Assembly (NCBI GenBank): GCA_903903705.1
Contig: CAIUZU010000327.1
Span: forward strand, 1 to 16,623
Length of the DNA stretch: 16,623 bases
DNA from: an uncultured Helicobacteraceae bacterium
GTDB lineage: Bacteria > Campylobacterota > Campylobacteria > Campylobacterales > Sulfurimonadaceae
Direction: 5' to 3'
Part shown: positions 15,801 to 16,623 of the stretch, piece after piece
Position numbering within the stretch: position 1 is the stretch's first letter
Layout: every line of letters starts with the position of its first letter
Notes under the pieces: model-generated
What the model was told of the DNA's origin: nothing
Databases searched by the model: none
Seen by the model: only the letters and a program-made list of their open reading frames with translations
Program-made: the position numbers and the translations under genes

Positions 15801-16623
15801 AACAACAACTCCTTGAGTTAAATTTTGTAGATTTGTTTGCTGTGCAGCCGTTGCTGCAGTCGGCACAAATGTTTGAGGTTGAGGTATATATGGTGCCGGC
15901 GCAGGAGGTGCAGGAGGTGCTTCATCCATCCTCATAGACATAGGCGCGTTCGGAGCGTTATCGCTGCTTGAAGGAGCTGTTGTAGATGCGGTACCGCTAT
16001 TTTCTTGTGTTGTAGTGCCGCTGTTGCTTTGGCTTTGAGAAGACGTACCGCTTTGCGTGGTTTGAGAGCTTGAACCTTCGGCAGGCGCAGGAGGCGGAGG
16101 TGTTCCTAAGCTTTGGTTAAATTGTTGAATATCTTGTGGCGTTGTTTGCCTTGGAGGGGCAGGTGGAGCATTTAAAGGAACAACGGTCATTGTTCCTGTC
16201 GGAAGATTAACCGTAATTCCTGTTTGACGGGATGTAGCCGTAATCTTTCCGCCTAAACAAAAGATAGTATCGGGAGCCGATGAAGATGGCGGTGGTACAA
16301 CACCGCCTATAACAGTTCCCCTGATACCGATTGTAGCCGTTTTGGTTTCAAGGGTAAAGTTCTCAGGTGCCGTTTTGCCGATTTGTCCCGTAATAGTTTT
16401 AAAAACACCTTGATTAAATTTGAATTTTGCTTTAGGTTTTGTAGTTTCGCTGAGATACTCTTCGACCTTAAATTCGCTCTCGCTTCCTAACGTAATAACA
16501 GTTTTATCTTCAAAGATAAGCTGTATCTGAGCATCTTTAGAGGTGCGAATAGTATCTTTCTCTTCGATACTTACACCATTTTTTAATCCCAACTTCTGCC
16601 CTGATCTTTCTAAGAAAGCTTCA
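12831..16623 (-). CDS. Giant FecR-domain surface protein with a TbpB-like C-terminal barrel (5' end outside window)
   Basis: The frame is open to the right edge, so the protein exceeds the 1253 residues counted from the TTG at 16592; that TTG is not a credible start because the FecR fold begins before it (EAFLERSGQKLGLKNG). Residues about 1-140 (counted from the TTG) are a FecR domain, with DTIRTSKDAQIQLIFED and the hallmark ATIGIRGTV. Residues about 141-330 are rich in Pro, Ser, Thr and Gln, end in repeated PPT-D/N-P-V/I-T units and a run of seven Gly. A CPSGTTGTYPNC element follows (about 343-354), then ~750 residues of beta-rich sequence of no recognised family. The last ~150 residues resemble the TbpB/FhbP-type lipoprotein barrel: FSG-rich strands, then GKFFGPNAEAIGGAWKG (1214-1230). 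It overlaps the SLAM-like gene by 4 bases, making it the obvious cargo candidate. Signal peptide or lipobox would lie outside the window. Confidence 0.8.
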   Translation of the reverse strand, partial: EAFLERSGQKLGLKNGVSIEEKDTIRTSKDAQIQLIFEDKTVITLGSESEFKVEEYLSETTKPKAKFKFNQGVFKTITGQIGKTAPENFTLETKTATIGIRGTVIGGVVPPPSSSAPDTIFCLGGKITATSRQTGITVNLPTGTMTVVPLNAPPAPPRQTTPQDIQQFNQSLGTPPPPAPAEGSSSQTTQSGTSSQSQSNSGTTTQENSGTASTTAPSSSDNAPNAPMSMRMDEAPPAPPAPAPYIPQPQTFVPTAATAAQQTNLQNLTQGVVVQDVAGELGVPVEEIQQQIASGSPITPPTDPVTPPTNPITPPPTDPVTPPPTVPVIPPTDPITPPPSGGGGGGGEVVQSCPSGTTGTYPNCVDIPPQTTSYTTLFSDMSASDGANTTVFFPDETTKTMVFDATNGLWKSSDNAYVVTSTDGNFSYINELSGTQTMYVKDLTQSYNPVLFKSFPTDSNASGYLSGVSGLNPIASTHYELVTGVKSVMNEYSYAIKYEQNSQYDTRKWEYLSSLKLFQEYHYQESEWFISKNFAALYNDISDSNTTYQSSILTLISNQSNPYMNFYIHGTPDANQSLKNYGILADGGKWYFTYDKTNPYFSTTVNVYGDLPITDAVSTSGEYVPFMKTSSQGAAYPIFTINKSGYKEMYSIKNFNSISNDMFNWVNNHFLKINTDYVTVDGSNIVYYHALEENQQNVYLFYKIDENGTLITDSRNGKLVNPLTCNPLNLYVNFHLQNGTYFSGPIDNPLLDNDTLPTPASGNSISYSEGITPNSLNISILPQTGSDYRKLAIEKAVWDDKPVNNLIYLYSDYTSDLNDRNFSKTSKTGAFIKFPTDSDGIMMESYFDVLQEKDSNLSIVKNYFTGSITTGRVVSSDTNASNKIILKHFDTIGGVITTDSTTDYGTTHGFYLFNENSQFINANNGGLDNNQSDTDTKYNWIAHEEINATTSEAANINLMKKVADSSDTSLFTSLDYNTSFATGSMSGFMIGEDTSINVWMGDISAFDTNASGGRGILTITSAENNLTIATPLSMAGLTQTDAAEAIPSASFLGEDMQAMIIESKTINGKTYDFAMATLPDNVIDGIYGYQNDYTSWGYWVATEKAPTAGDSYAQGYWVAGYESPIDINVTIPVNTVYNYNGHVLGTVTNGTLATPIKLDIDNSFKASIEFGAANPITITEMKFNTMDLGSVSITETLVTSASTISGNTFSGSAADGSTALDLKGKFFGPNAEAIGGAWKGTFNSNTLSGTGVFKATKQGVVIP
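12845..12850 (-). promoter_or_regulatory. Strong ribosome binding site of the SLAM-like gene, inside the preceding gene
   Basis: AAGGAG on the minus strand lies 10 bases before the ATG at 12834, inside the last codons of the FecR/TbpB-like gene. With the ATGA overlap at 12834-12831 it points to coupled synthesis of the two proteins. Confidence 0.6.
15582..15734 (-). repeat. Pro/Thr repeat linker and poly-Gly run inside the FecR/TbpB-like gene
   Basis: About six imperfect repeats of a PPTDPVTPP-type unit (residues 287-329 from the TTG at 16592) are followed by seven consecutive glycines (331-337). This is a stiff extracellular spacer of the kind found in surface proteins. The DNA copies differ by base changes as well as by whole codons, so the array is not freshly duplicated, but it could vary in length between strains. 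Confidence 0.8.

Noticed and set aside
16590-16592. TTG at 16592 as the start of the FecR-domain gene
   Set aside because: The frame is open to the window edge and FecR-like residues precede the TTG; no signal peptide would be present with this start.

Overview
The window looks like chromosomal DNA of a Campylobacterota (epsilonproteobacterial) species, probably close to Sulfurimonas. This is inferred from the AT-rich composition, the tight gene packing with GTG and ATG starts, a glutamyl-tRNA synthetase of the epsilonproteobacterial GltX1 type, and the abundance of HD-GYP, receiver and cyclase signalling genes. No rRNA, tRNA, IS element, phage gene or CRISPR array was seen, and no gene-free stretch exceeds about 140 bases.

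Left part (1-6910): the 3' part of a response-regulator-like gene that enters from the left edge; gltX (glutamyl-tRNA synthetase); a convergent minus-strand gene for a membrane HD-GYP protein whose periplasmic sensor carries a haem-c attachment motif; then, divergently, a two-gene plus-strand unit of a small RBBP9/YdeN-like alpha/beta hydrolase and an ABC-F ATPase. A perfect 13-bp inverted repeat separates the ABC-F gene from the next, convergent unit.

Right part (6921-16623, all minus strand, transcribed right to left): four tightly linked genes (4-base overlap, then gaps of 1 and 3 bases) that look like one operon. In order of transcription: (i) a very large protein with an N-terminal FecR domain, a Pro/Thr/Ser-rich linker, a long beta-rich middle and a C-terminal TbpB-like barrel motif (its 5' end lies outside the window); (ii) an outer-membrane protein with signal peptide, TPRs and a SLAM/DUF560-like beta-barrel; (iii) a CHASE2-class III adenylate cyclase; (iv) a reading frame encoding a class II cyclic-nucleotide phosphodiesterase-like metallo-beta-lactamase domain, a GAF domain with the NKFDE cyclic-nucleotide signature, and an HD-GYP domain. 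The last gene is cut by one in-frame TGA that splits the metal ligands of its phosphodiesterase domain.

The most interesting reading is that the operon joins a predicted type XI (SLAM-like) secretion pair, in which the FecR/TbpB-like protein is cargo of the neighbouring TPR-barrel protein, to a second-messenger module that makes cAMP (cyclase), may bind and destroy it (GAF, metallo-phosphodiesterase), and passes the signal to c-di-GMP breakdown (HD-GYP). The domain calls come from visible motifs; the linkage between them is inference from gene order.
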